A stretch of DNA of 64,000 bases. It comes from Sphingomonas faeni. Lineage in GTDB: Bacteria > Pseudomonadota > Alphaproteobacteria > Sphingomonadales > Sphingomonadaceae. Made by a program: the position numbers and the translations under genes. The notes below the pieces were generated by a model. That model saw nothing but the letters and a program-made list of their open reading frames with translations. It searched no databases and was not told where the DNA came from. Location of the stretch: NCBI RefSeq assembly GCF_023195535.1, contig NZ_JALPNF010000002.1, positions 496,001 through 560,000 of the forward strand, read 5' to 3'. Shown in pieces: positions 36,251 through 45,042 of this stretch. How positions within the stretch are numbered: position 1 is the first letter of the stretch; each line of letters opens with the position of its first letter.

Positions 36251-37221
36251 GGACGCGCAGGCACGACGGCCGCCAGGAACGAATCGATCGCCGTTAGCGC
36301 ACGGTCGCGCACGCCGTCCGCCTCGCGCAGGATCTCGTGCGCTGATTCGGGCCCGAACCGGAGGATCTGCGCATCGGGCAGGCGCGCGCCGAGCCGCAAC
36401 GCCGCGCGCGGGTCGACCAGCTTGTCCGCGTCGGCGATCAGCATCAGCACCGGCGTCTTGATCGTCTCGATCCGCGGATCCGATATGAGTGCGGCGGCAC
36501 CCGCGAATCCGTGCGCGAGCCAAGTCCAGCTCGGCGGTCCGAGCACCAGGTCGGGATGCCGGTCCTGCCACCAGCGTTCGTCGGCATAGCGATCGCCGTC
36601 ATGCGTCAGCAGCGATCGGCGCGACGCCAGCGCGCCCGGCCGTTCGTTGCCGCGCCACGCCGCGCGCATCGGGTCACCGCGCGCCGCGATCCAGCGCGCG
36701 AGGCGGGCGGCGACGGCGGCACCGATCGGCGATTTCAGCCCAATCATCGGCGCGACGAGGATCGCCGCGTCGGGATCGATCGACCGGGCCGCGAGCGCAC
36801 GGACGACCATCATCCCGCCCATCGAGTGCCCCAGAACGATTCGGGGGCCCGCGCCCTCCGCACTCCAATCCGCCCAGAACGCCGCGAGGTCCGCGTCGTA
36901 GATGCCATAGTCGCCGACATGGCCGACATGCGGGTCCGGCGACAACCGCCCCGAGCCCCCCTGCCCGCGCCAGTCGAACGCGGTGACCGACCAGCCCTGC
37001 GCATGGAAGTGCGCGAACGTCTCCAGATACTTCTCGAAGATATCGCCGCGGCCGGTCTGGAACAGCAGCCGTCCGCTCGGGTTCGCTGCCGCCCAGTCGA
37101 AGCGGCGCAGTTTCCAACCATCAGGTGCGACCCAATGACCGACCTGTGCGTCGGCGGGGATCGCGCGGCGTACGGGGTCGAATGCAGGACCAGTCGGGAC
37201 GGTTACTTTTTCGAAAGCCAT
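36247..37221 (-). CDS. Alpha/beta hydrolase, monoacylglycerol-lipase-like
   Basis: 324 residues. The alpha/beta-hydrolase core has the lid-less pattern FDWRGQGGSGRLSPDP, nucleophile IVLGHSMGGMMVVR (Ser near residue 131), acid in MLIADADKLVDP and His near FGPESAHEIL. It resembles lysophospholipase/monoacylglycerol lipase proteins. Its stop overlaps the start of the FAD oxidoreductase gene. The start is only 19 bases from the divergent prepilin-peptidase start, so the two promoters must lie within the opposite genes or be very compact. Confidence 0.88.
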   Translation of the reverse strand: MAFEKVTVPTGPAFDPVRRAIPADAQVGHWVAPDGWKLRRFDWAAANPSGRLLFQTGRGDIFEKYLETFAHFHAQGWSVTAFDWRGQGGSGRLSPDPHVGHVGDYGIYDADLAAFWADWSAEGAGPRIVLGHSMGGMMVVRALAARSIDPDAAILVAPMIGLKSPIGAAVAARLARWIAARGDPMRAAWRGNERPGALASRRSLLTHDGDRYADERWWQDRHPDLVLGPPSWTWLAHGFAGAAALISDPRIETIKTPVLMLIADADKLVDPRAALRLGARLPDAQILRFGPESAHEILREADGVRDRALTAIDSFLAAVVPARP

Positions 37222-37240
37222 CTCCGTTAGGGCTTAGCCG

Positions 37241-37717
37241 ATGGGGTGGAACATTGCTCTTCCAATTTTGATTCTCGTGCTCGGCGGCCTGTTGGTCTCC
37301 GCGGGCATCCAGGACGCGCGCACGCGCGAGATCGCCAACTGGAAGACCGCCACGGTCGCGCTGCTCGCGCCGGTCTGGTGGTATGCCAATGGGTTGAGCA
37401 TCTGGCCCGACATGGCGTTGCAGGTCGGCGTGGCGCTCGCGGTGTTCGCGGTCTTCCTCGTCGCATTCCATTTCGGGATGATGGGCGGCGGCGACGTTAA
37501 GCTGATCGTCGCGCTCGCGCTGTGGCTGCCGTTCCCCGCCTTCCTATCGATGCTGATGGTGATGTCGATCGCCGGCGGGGTGGTGACGGTCGTCATGATG
37601 ATCGAGCGCGGCATCAAGAATAACTCGGGTCAGATCGAAGTGCCATACGGCGTTGCGATAGCAATGGCCGGGCTACTCGCGCTGCGCGAACCACTCCTTA
37701 ATCAGTTTCAGTCATGA
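37241..37717 (+). CDS. cpaA: Prepilin peptidase of the Tad/Flp pilus
   Basis: 158 residues, about five membrane helices. It is the short A24 aspartic peptidase that processes Flp pilins. The two catalytic Asp are in AGIQDARTREIANW and FGMMGGGDVKLIVAL (conserved GGGD). It is the first gene of the Tad cluster and is followed after 46 bases by cpaB. Confidence 0.92.
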   Translation: MGWNIALPILILVLGGLLVSAGIQDARTREIANWKTATVALLAPVWWYANGLSIWPDMALQVGVALAVFAVFLVAFHFGMMGGGDVKLIVALALWLPFPAFLSMLMVMSIAGGVVTVVMMIERGIKNNSGQIEVPYGVAIAMAGLLALREPLLNQFQS

Positions 37718-37763
37718 TTAACGCCGAAGCAAAATACCGGCGCCTGAAAGGCACGAACTAGTC

Positions 37764-38807
37764 ATGGACAGTCGTAAGATCATATTGCTGGTTGGCGCGC
37801 TGATCGTCGCCGCCATCACGGCATTCTTTGCCAGAACGCTGATCGCCGGCAGCTCTGCGCCGCAAGCCGGTGCCGTCGTGATGGCCGCGCCAGTCGTCGA
37901 CGGGCCCGAAGTGCTGGTCGCGACCCGCTCGCTGCCGGTCGGCACGATCCTCGATGCGACCGCGCTGAAGTTTCAGCCCTGGCCCAAGGAGCTGGTCGAC
38001 AACGCCTATTACCTGCGGGACAAGACCAACCTCCAGTCGCTGCAGGGCACGGTGGTGCGCAGCATCATCACCGCCGGGCAGCCGGTGACGCAGGGGTCGT
38101 TGGTGAAGCCGGGCGATCGCGGTTTCCTGGCCGCCGCGCTGGGGCCAGGCATGCGGGCGGTTACCGTCCCCGTCTCGGCACAGGCCGCGGTCGCGGGGTT
38201 CGTGTTTCCCGGCGATCGAATCGATCTCGTGCTGACGCAGGCGGTGCCGGGCGGCGGCGACGGCGAACCGCTCAAGGTGTCCGAGACGATCATGCGCAAC
38301 GTCCGCGTGCTCGCGACCGACCAGCGCACCGACAATCTGGTCGGCGAAGATGGCAAGACGAAGGTCCAGGCGTTCTCGAACGTCACGATCGAGGCGACGC
38401 CGAAGATGGCGGAGCAGGTCGCGGTCGCGCAGACCCTCGGCACGTTGTCGCTGTCGCTGCGCTCGATCGCCGACAATTCCGCCGAGCTCGAAGAGGCGAT
38501 CGCCTCCGGGGCCGTGAAGGTGCCCGACGGCACCGATCCGAAGGCCGAGAAGGCGATGATGATGCGGCTTGCGAGCCAACCCCAGGGGGGGACTTCGAGC
38601 TATCAGACGGGTGCCGACGTCTCGCGCTATCAGCGGAGCTCGGTCCCAGGGAAACCGCGCGAAAGCGGCGGCGGCCAGGGGGGGATGTCTACAATGCCGA
38701 TGGCACCAGTCGCCAGCGGAGCTGCCGGGGTCGCCGTACAGGGGCCGATCGTACGGGTGGCGCGCGGCAACGCAATCACGATCGTTCCGGTCGGGGGGAA
38801 GAACTGA
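37764..38807 (+). CDS. cpaB: Flp pilus assembly protein CpaB (RcpC)
   Basis: 347 residues. An N-terminal membrane anchor (KIILLVGALIVAAITAFFA) precedes an SAF/RcpC domain: VLVATRSLPVGTILDATALK, VRSIITAGQPVTQGSLVKPG and FVFPGDRIDLVLTQAVPGGG. The C terminus is Ser/Gly-rich. It is a periplasmic partner of the secretin CpaC, whose gene starts one base after its stop. Confidence 0.95.
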   Translation: MDSRKIILLVGALIVAAITAFFARTLIAGSSAPQAGAVVMAAPVVDGPEVLVATRSLPVGTILDATALKFQPWPKELVDNAYYLRDKTNLQSLQGTVVRSIITAGQPVTQGSLVKPGDRGFLAAALGPGMRAVTVPVSAQAAVAGFVFPGDRIDLVLTQAVPGGGDGEPLKVSETIMRNVRVLATDQRTDNLVGEDGKTKVQAFSNVTIEATPKMAEQVAVAQTLGTLSLSLRSIADNSAELEEAIASGAVKVPDGTDPKAEKAMMMRLASQPQGGTSSYQTGADVSRYQRSSVPGKPRESGGGQGGMSTMPMAPVASGAAGVAVQGPIVRVARGNAITIVPVGGKN

Positions 38808-38808
38808 G

Positions 38809-40389
38809 ATGCGTATTCCGATGACGTCGCCGGGTTGGCCTCTGGCCATCGCCCTGGCCGCGGCCAGCGCCGCGCCGTTCGCTCCCGCTCTCGCGCAACG
38901 CCAAGCCGCCGTGGCCGTGACGACCGGCTCGCCCGTCGTGCAGGTCAACACCGGCCGCGGTCGGCTGGTGACGCTGGCCCGGCCGATGACCGACCTGTTC
39001 GTGGCGGACGATACGATCGCCGACGTCCAGGTTCGCTCGCCGACGCAATTATATCTATTCGGCAAGAAGACCGGCGAGACGACGATTTCTGCGACCACCA
39101 AGGGTGGCGCGGTGGTCTATGCGGCGACCGTCCGGGTCGGCAACAACCTCGATTCGGTCCAGCAGATGCTCGGGCTGGCGATGCCCGAGGCACAGGTCGT
39201 CGCGACGCCGATGAACGGCCTTATCCTGCTCACCGGCACGGTTCTGGCGCCCGAGGACGCCGCCGAGGCCGAGCGGCTGGTGCAGGCCTTCGTCGGCGAC
39301 TCGACGAAGGTTTTGTCTCGCCTGAAGACCGCGACACCGCTGCAAGTGAACCTGCAAGTGCGGATCGCCGAAGTCACCCGCAGCTTCATCAAGAACATCG
39401 GGGTGAACGTGCAAAGCCGAGACGGTACGGGCGGCTTCAAATTCGGCGTTGCCCAGGGCCGCGGCGCCAGCACGCAATTTGTTCCGGGCGGCACGCTGTC
39501 GACGGGCTTCACCGCACCCGTTCAAAGCGGGGTCACGCAAACGACGTTGGGCTCTACGTTCGGTCTTGCCGGCAAGCTGCTCGGGCTCGACCTGATCGGC
39601 GCGATCGATCTGGGTGAGACCATCGGCCAGGTGACGACGCTCGCCAACCCGAATCTGACGGCCTTGTCGGGCGAGACGGGTACATTTCTGGCGGGCGGCG
39701 AGGTCCCGATCCCGCTGGCGCAGGCGCTCGGCACGATCTCGATCGAGTATAAGCAATACGGCGTCAGCCTAGCGTACACGCCGACGGTCTTGTCGGATGG
39801 CCGGATCTCGCTGCGGGTTCGCCCTGAGGTTTCGCAACTCGATTATTCGAATGCCGTGACGCTGAACAGCACGCGCGTGCCAGGCATAACAACCCGCCGG
39901 ACCGAGACCACCGTCGAACTGGGTTCGGGCCAGAGCATGATGATCAGCGGCCTGCTGTCGAACAGCCACAATAACTCTTACGACAAGACGCCGGGGCTTT
40001 CGAACCTGCCGATCATCGGCGCGCTGTTCCGGTCCAACGCGTTCCAGCGCAACGAGACCGAACTGGTCATCGTCATCACCCCGTATCTGGTGAAGCCGGT
40101 CAACAATGCGAGCGACATCGCGTTGCCGACCGACGGTGCACGGACGCCGGGCGATCTCGACCGGGTCTTGCTGGGTACGCTCAGCGCGAGCGGCGGCGGC
40201 AAGCGACCGGTGCCGACGGTCGCGCCGCCAACCTACGCCCAGCCATCGGTCGGCGCGGCCGCCCCGGTCCTGCCGATGCCACGCGGCGACGTTCGTCGCA
40301 CCGAGGACGACGCCGTGCCCCGTCCCGATATCAAGACCGGCACGAAATCGAAAAAGGGCGTCGTGCCCGCTCCCGGCTTCTCGAATTGA
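38809..40389 (+). CDS. cpaC: Flp pilus secretin CpaC (RcpA)
   Basis: 526 residues from the ATG one base after the cpaB stop; the frame is open further upstream but there overlaps cpaB. It has a signal peptide (AAASAAPFAPALAQ), an N-terminal domain with FVADDTIADVQVRSPTQLYL, a BON-like repeat (LILLTGTVLAPEDAAEAERL) and a C-terminal secretin domain with AGGEVPIPLAQALGTISIEY and LPIIGALFRSNAFQ. It forms the outer-membrane channel for the pilus. The tail after residue 440 is Pro/Ala-rich. Confidence 0.95.
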   Translation: MRIPMTSPGWPLAIALAAASAAPFAPALAQRQAAVAVTTGSPVVQVNTGRGRLVTLARPMTDLFVADDTIADVQVRSPTQLYLFGKKTGETTISATTKGGAVVYAATVRVGNNLDSVQQMLGLAMPEAQVVATPMNGLILLTGTVLAPEDAAEAERLVQAFVGDSTKVLSRLKTATPLQVNLQVRIAEVTRSFIKNIGVNVQSRDGTGGFKFGVAQGRGASTQFVPGGTLSTGFTAPVQSGVTQTTLGSTFGLAGKLLGLDLIGAIDLGETIGQVTTLANPNLTALSGETGTFLAGGEVPIPLAQALGTISIEYKQYGVSLAYTPTVLSDGRISLRVRPEVSQLDYSNAVTLNSTRVPGITTRRTETTVELGSGQSMMISGLLSNSHNNSYDKTPGLSNLPIIGALFRSNAFQRNETELVIVITPYLVKPVNNASDIALPTDGARTPGDLDRVLLGTLSASGGGKRPVPTVAPPTYAQPSVGAAAPVLPMPRGDVRRTEDDAVPRPDIKTGTKSKKGVVPAPGFSN

Positions 40390-40423
40390 GCCGCGCATTC
40401 GCGCAACGCACCAAGGATATCCG

Positions 40424-41053
40424 ATGATCAACAAATCGATCCTAGCGTCTCTCGTCCCCGCACTGCTGCTCGGCGGTTGCATGGGCACGGAGAATCGCGG
40501 CCTCGAATCGGTCCATCAACCGGTCGTCAGCCGTACCGACTATGCCCTCGACCTGGGCGTCGCAGGCGGCGCGCTCGCCTCCGGCGAAACAGAACGTCTG
40601 GCGGGTTGGGTCGAGACGATGCGGCTCGGTTATGGTGACCGGGTGACGATCGACGATCCAGCCGCGGAAGGATTTCGCGCTCGTGATGACGTATCCGCGG
40701 TCATTTCCCGCTACGGCCTGTTGCTGAGCGCCGATGCGCCCGTCACGCCCGCCCCCGTGACACCCGGATCGATCCGCGTGGTGGTCAGCCGGATGCGCGC
40801 GGCCGTGCCCGGTTGCCCCGACTGGTCGCGCGATTCGACGAACGACTTCGAAGCGAACACCTCGTCCAACTATGGCTGCGCGACCAATCGCAACCTCGCG
40901 GCGATGATCGCCAATCCCGCCGATCTCGTGCGCGGGACACCGGGTACCGAGACCACCGACGCGGCGCTGTCTTACAAGGCGATCGATACCTATCGCAAGA
41001 AGCCGCCCACCGGCGCCGCCGGCCTCACCGCAGTCAGCACGGGAGGCAAGTGA
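40424..41053 (+). CDS. cpaD: Pilus assembly lipoprotein CpaD
   Basis: 209 residues with a lipoprotein signal (LLLGGC). The CpaD family blocks are VHQPVVSRTDYALDL, LAGWVETMRLGYGDRVTIDD, VVSRMRAAVPGCPDWSRDS and SSNYGCATNRNLAAMIANPA, the last being the conserved pair of Cys. It stabilises the secretin. Its stop overlaps the cpaE start. Confidence 0.92.
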   Translation: MINKSILASLVPALLLGGCMGTENRGLESVHQPVVSRTDYALDLGVAGGALASGETERLAGWVETMRLGYGDRVTIDDPAAEGFRARDDVSAVISRYGLLLSADAPVTPAPVTPGSIRVVVSRMRAAVPGCPDWSRDSTNDFEANTSSNYGCATNRNLAAMIANPADLVRGTPGTETTDAALSYKAIDTYRKKPPTGAAGLTAVSTGGK

Positions 41054-42336
41054 TGAACGCACCCTGGAAGCCGGGCGGCATCGCGCACCGCGAGCCCTTC
41101 ACCGCTTATGTCTGCGACGAGATCACTGCCGAGGCCTTGCGCCCGATCGCGAGCGAACTCGGCTGGGCGGTCGAGAAGATCCACAAGGGTGGCCTGCGCA
41201 ACGCGATCCAGTCGCTGTCGGTGTCGGCCTCGCCGCAGATCCTGTTCGTCGATCTCGCCGAATCCGGCGACCCGCTCAACGACATCAACGCGCTTGCGGA
41301 AGTATGCGAACCGGGAACGGTCGTAATTGCCGCGGGACAGGTCAACGATGTCCGACTCTATCGTGATCTCGTGTCGAGCGGGATCCAGGACTATCTGCTG
41401 AAACCGTTGCATGCCGACATGCTGCGCGAGGCATTCGGGCATGCGCAGGCGCTGCTGAACACACCGAAGCACGTGGAGATTTCGACCGATCGACCCCATT
41501 GCTCGGTGGCGGTGATCGGCACGCGTGGTGGCGTGGGCGCTTCGACGATCGCGACGTCCTTGGCCTGGTTGCTCGCGGACAAGGAGAAGCGTGCTACCGC
41601 GCTGCTCGATCTCGACGTCCATTTTGGCACCGGGGCACTCAGTCTCGATCTCGAGCCGGGACGGGGCCTTACCGATGCGATCGACAATCCAAGCCGGATC
41701 GACGGCCTGTTCATCGAGCGTGCGATGGTCAAGGCATCGGAGAATCTGTCGGTCCTGTCGGCGGAGGCGCCGATCAACGCGCCGCTCGTGACGGACGGAT
41801 CGGCCTTCTATCAATTGCAGGAGGAAATGCGCGCGGCGTTCGAATGCACCGTCGTCGACCTGCCACGCGCGATGCTGATCCAGCATCCGCAACTCGTCAG
41901 CGACATTCAACTGGGTGTGATCGTTACCGAACTGACGCTCGCATCGGCGCGCGACACGATCCGTATCCTGTCCTGGATGAAGACGAACGCACCGCAGACG
42001 CGGTTGTTCGTACTGGCCAACCGGATGCACGCCGGCGGTCAGCTCGAAATCAGCCGCAAGGATTTCGAAGGCTCGATAGAGCGAAAGATCGATTACCTGG
42101 TGTCGTTCGACCAGAAGCTCGCATCGCAGGCGGCGAAGCTCGGCAAGCCGTTCGTCGAAGTCGGCAAGACGTCGAAGACCATCGCACCGATCACCGCACT
42201 CGCTACCGCGATCGCCTCGGCCGTGCCGGAGGGCGCGACCGACGGCGCGAAGCCAAAGGGCAAGTCGCTGATCGGCAAGTTCGGCGACCTGAAGGGGTTG
42301 ATCCCCAAGCGTACGGGCAAGGCGAAAACGCCATGA
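41053..42336 (+). CDS. cpaE: Pilus assembly protein CpaE (ParA/MinD-like ATPase)
   Basis: 427 residues from the ATG overlapping the cpaD stop. An N-terminal receiver-like domain (about 15-130; ILFVDLAESGDPLNDINALA, QDYLLKPLHADMLREAFGHA) precedes a MinD-type ATPase domain with the deviant Walker A IGTRGGVGASTIATSL and ALLDLDVHFGTGALS. It localises or gates pilus assembly at the pole. In most Tad clusters cpaF follows directly; here tadB does. Confidence 0.93.
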   Translation: MNAPWKPGGIAHREPFTAYVCDEITAEALRPIASELGWAVEKIHKGGLRNAIQSLSVSASPQILFVDLAESGDPLNDINALAEVCEPGTVVIAAGQVNDVRLYRDLVSSGIQDYLLKPLHADMLREAFGHAQALLNTPKHVEISTDRPHCSVAVIGTRGGVGASTIATSLAWLLADKEKRATALLDLDVHFGTGALSLDLEPGRGLTDAIDNPSRIDGLFIERAMVKASENLSVLSAEAPINAPLVTDGSAFYQLQEEMRAAFECTVVDLPRAMLIQHPQLVSDIQLGVIVTELTLASARDTIRILSWMKTNAPQTRLFVLANRMHAGGQLEISRKDFEGSIERKIDYLVSFDQKLASQAAKLGKPFVEVGKTSKTIAPITALATAIASAVPEGATDGAKPKGKSLIGKFGDLKGLIPKRTGKAKTP

Positions 42337-42380
42337 GCGACAGCCGGACCATATCGACGACGACGGGCGGAAGGCGATAG
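42333..42380 (+). other. 15-codon frame between cpaE and tadB, possible cpaF remnant
   Basis: An ATG overlapping the cpaE stop (ATGA) opens a frame MSDSRTISTTTGGRR that stops at 42380, six bases before the tadB ATG. It occupies exactly the place where cpaF normally lies. It may be only spacer. That it is the scar of a lost gene is a guess. Confidence 0.25.
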
Positions 42381-42385
42381 GCGCG

Positions 42386-43357
42386 ATGGAGATGATGCCA
42401 TTCCTGTTGGTCATCCTCGGCGCCGCGATCGTGCTCGGGATGGTCGTATTCGCTTTTGCAGGCCCGTCAGCCGGACGCGCGCAGTCGCGGCGGATCGCCT
42501 CGCTGCGCGAGCGTCATGGCGACGCCCTGGTGGTTGCCGAAGCGCAGCTGCGGCGAATTTCGACCAACCGCGATACCAAAATGGATCTCGCCTTTACCCG
42601 GATCTTGCCCAACCCCGAACAACTCGCCAAGCGCCTGGCGATGACCGGCAAGACGTGGACGGTCGGCCAATATGGTCTGGCGACCGCGGGGATCGCGCTG
42701 GTGATTGCAGCTTTGATGCTGTTGAAAGGCCTGCCCATCCTGCTCGCGCTGTTGTTCGGTGTCTTCGTCGGCGTGGGCCTACCCCATTTCGTCGTCAGCA
42801 AGACGATCCAACGGCGTATCGGCAAGTTCACCGCCAAGTTCCCCGACGCGATAGACCTGCTAGTGCGCGGGCTCCGCTCCGGCCTGCCGATCAGCGAAAC
42901 GATCGGCGTCGTCGGTCAAGAAGTGGAGGGTCCGGTCGGCGAGGAATTCCGTTCGGTCAGCGACAAGATGAAGATCGGCCGAACGATGGACGCCGCGCTT
43001 CAGGATACCGCGGACCGGCTCGGCACGCCCGAATTCCAGTTTTTCGTGATCACCATCGCGATCCAGCGCGAGACGGGCGGCAATCTGGCGGAGACGCTGG
43101 CCAACCTGTCGCACGTGCTGCGCATGCGCGGCCAGATGAAGCTCAAGATCAAGGCGATGTCGTCGGAATCCAAGGCATCGGCGTATATCATCGGCGCATT
43201 GCCGTTCATCGTCTTCGGGCTGATCTGGTTCATCAACGGGACCTACATGCAGAATTTCTTCATCGACGAGCGGCTGATGGCGATCGGCATGGGCGGCATG
43301 GTGTGGATGGCGATCGGCGCCTTCATCATGTCCAAGATGATCAGCTTCGAGATCTAG
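42386..43357 (+). CDS. tadB: Tad pilus inner-membrane platform protein TadB
   Basis: 323 residues. An N-terminal membrane helix, two central helices (about 95-130) and two C-terminal ones flank a type-II-secretion-F domain with LPISETIGVVGQEVEGPVG, LQDTADRLGTPEFQFFVITI and TGGNLAETLANLSHVLR. It forms the pilus assembly platform with TadC. The preceding ATPase gene is absent. Confidence 0.94.
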   Translation: MEMMPFLLVILGAAIVLGMVVFAFAGPSAGRAQSRRIASLRERHGDALVVAEAQLRRISTNRDTKMDLAFTRILPNPEQLAKRLAMTGKTWTVGQYGLATAGIALVIAALMLLKGLPILLALLFGVFVGVGLPHFVVSKTIQRRIGKFTAKFPDAIDLLVRGLRSGLPISETIGVVGQEVEGPVGEEFRSVSDKMKIGRTMDAALQDTADRLGTPEFQFFVITIAIQRETGGNLAETLANLSHVLRMRGQMKLKIKAMSSESKASAYIIGALPFIVFGLIWFINGTYMQNFFIDERLMAIGMGGMVWMAIGAFIMSKMISFEI

Positions 43358-43363
43358 GGGCAC

Positions 43364-44359
43364 ATGATGGGCACCACCGGCGGACCTACCCTACTTGGTT
43401 TCGACGTACTCACGGTCGCGACGATCCTGTCGGGCATTGCCGCGTTCGCGGTGATGGTCGCGATCTATGCCGCGACCACGGTCAGCGATCCGATGACAAA
43501 GCGCGTCAAGGCGCTCAACGACCGCCGCGAACAGCTGAAGGCAGGCATCACCGCCTCGACCAAGCGCCGCGCCAAGCTCGTCCAGCGCAACGACACCGCC
43601 GACAAGATGCGCGGCATGCTGTCGTCGATGAAGATGTTGCAGGACAGCCAGGTCAAGGCGGTCCAGCTCAAGCTGATGCAGGCCGGGATCCGGTCGAAGG
43701 AATGGGCGCCGGCGGTGATCTTCGGCCGGCTGGTACTGCCGATCGTGCTGGGCAGCGCCATGTTGTACTGGGTGTACGGCACCGACGGCTTCGCGACTTG
43801 GTCGCCGCTGAAGAAATACGGCCTCGTCGCGCTGACCTTCATCCTGAGCTACAAGGCGCCGGATCTGTATCTCGACAACAAGATCAAGAAGCGCTCCGAC
43901 GCGATCCGTAAGGGGCTTCCCGATGCGCTCGATCTGCTGGTGATCTGCGCGGAGGCAGGTCTGACCGTCGATGCCGCGTTCCACCGGGTCGCGCGCGAAC
44001 TGGGGCGGGCATATCCCGAGCTTGGCGAGGAGTTCACGCTGACCGCGATCGAACTCGGCTTCCTGACGGACCGGCGGTCGGCGTTCGAAAATCTGGCACA
44101 GCGCGTGAAGCTGGATGCGGTGAAGGGCGTCGTCACGACGATGATCCAGACCGAGAAATACGGCACGCCGCTGGCGTCCGCGCTGCGCGTGCTGTCGGGC
44201 GAATTCCGCAACGAGCGGATGATGCGGGCGGAGGAGAAGGCGGCGCGCTTGCCGGCGATCATGACGATCCCGCTGATCCTGTTCATCCTCCCCGTGCTGT
44301 TCGTCGTCATCCTCGGGCCGGCGGCGTGTTCGATCTCCGACGCGCTGATCAAGACCTGA
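43364..44359 (+). CDS. tadC: Tad pilus inner-membrane platform protein TadC
   Basis: 331 residues. It has the same T2SF domain type as TadB (ALDLLVICAEAGLTVDAAFH, EFTLTAIELGFLTDRRSAFE, TMIQTEKYGTPLASALRVLS), four membrane helices and a C-terminal hydrophobic end. It is the partner of TadB, six bases downstream. No TadD/TPR gene follows. Confidence 0.94.
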   Translation: MMGTTGGPTLLGFDVLTVATILSGIAAFAVMVAIYAATTVSDPMTKRVKALNDRREQLKAGITASTKRRAKLVQRNDTADKMRGMLSSMKMLQDSQVKAVQLKLMQAGIRSKEWAPAVIFGRLVLPIVLGSAMLYWVYGTDGFATWSPLKKYGLVALTFILSYKAPDLYLDNKIKKRSDAIRKGLPDALDLLVICAEAGLTVDAAFHRVARELGRAYPELGEEFTLTAIELGFLTDRRSAFENLAQRVKLDAVKGVVTTMIQTEKYGTPLASALRVLSGEFRNERMMRAEEKAARLPAIMTIPLILFILPVLFVVILGPAACSISDALIKT

Positions 44360-44413
44360 AGCAACCGGCGGCGCGGCCGATCGTTGGGCTCCCGTAACAG
44401 GAGGGTTTTTACG

Positions 44414-44821
44414 ATGCCGTTGTTTTCCACACCTACGCAGTTTGCGGCGCTTGCGCTGGTTTTCGTTGCCGGCTGGCTGTTCGGATTGGCGAGCCATCCG
44501 GGCGGCAAGAAGTGGAAGGCGCGCTATCTGGCGGAGCGGGACGCGCATGCTTCGGTGAAGAAGGATGGCGATGTTCGCGCGTCAGCGGCCGAGAAGCGGG
44601 CGGTCGAGGCCGAGCGCGAGAATGCCCGGTTGGTGAAGGAGGTCGAGACGGCGCGGGTTGCGGCGCCGGTGGTCGAGCGGGCGCCGGTTGTCGGGCGTGA
44701 TCCGATTGTCGATACGTCGCGGTCCGGGGCGCTGTCTGCGGCGCGGCCGGCTTATGCTCGGCCGGCGTATAATGCCGATGGGACGAAGCGTGGTTGGTTT
44801 GACTTCGACCAGCGTCGGTGA
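44414..44821 (+). CDS. Small membrane-anchored coiled-coil protein, unknown
   Basis: 135 residues from the ATG with AGGAGG upstream. A membrane helix (AALALVFVAGWLFGLAS) precedes a charged coiled coil (KRAVEAERENARLVKEVETA) and a Pro/Ala-rich tail ending in GWFDFDQRR. The function is unknown. It follows tadC at about 55 bases and could belong to the same transcript. Confidence 0.7.
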   Translation: MPLFSTPTQFAALALVFVAGWLFGLASHPGGKKWKARYLAERDAHASVKKDGDVRASAAEKRAVEAERENARLVKEVETARVAAPVVERAPVVGRDPIVDTSRSGALSAARPAYARPAYNADGTKRGWFDFDQRR

Positions 44822-44854
44822 GGTTTTGGGGGTGGGTCAGCCCCCGCATCCTTG

Positions 44855-44906
44855 TTCTCCCGCGAAGGCGGGAGCCCAGTCTGGGTCCCCGCCTTCGCGG
44901 GGACAC
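44855..44906. repeat. Palindromic element (family B' type)
   Basis: TCTCCCGCGAAGGCGGGAGC with CCAG is mirrored by CTGGGTCCCCGCCTTCGCGG. It lies immediately before a family B copy. Confidence 0.75.
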
Positions 44907-44920
44907 ATTCTTTTCTTATT

Positions 44921-45024
44921 CCACCCCGGCGGAGGCCGGGGCCCAATTGGGAGCGTTGAGTAACTGGGGGTAGTCCTTCGTTACTCTGGACGTTCCAATT
45001 GGGCCCCGGCCTTCGCCGGGGTGG
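44921..45024. repeat. Family B palindromic element, intergenic
   Basis: CCACCCCGGCGGAGGCCGGG with CCCAATTGGG is mirrored by CCAATTGGGCCCCGGCCTTC and GCCGGGGTGG. It lies between the convergent coiled-coil protein and ppdK genes. Confidence 0.88.
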
Positions 45025-45042
45025 TGCTATTCTAGTTCCGTA

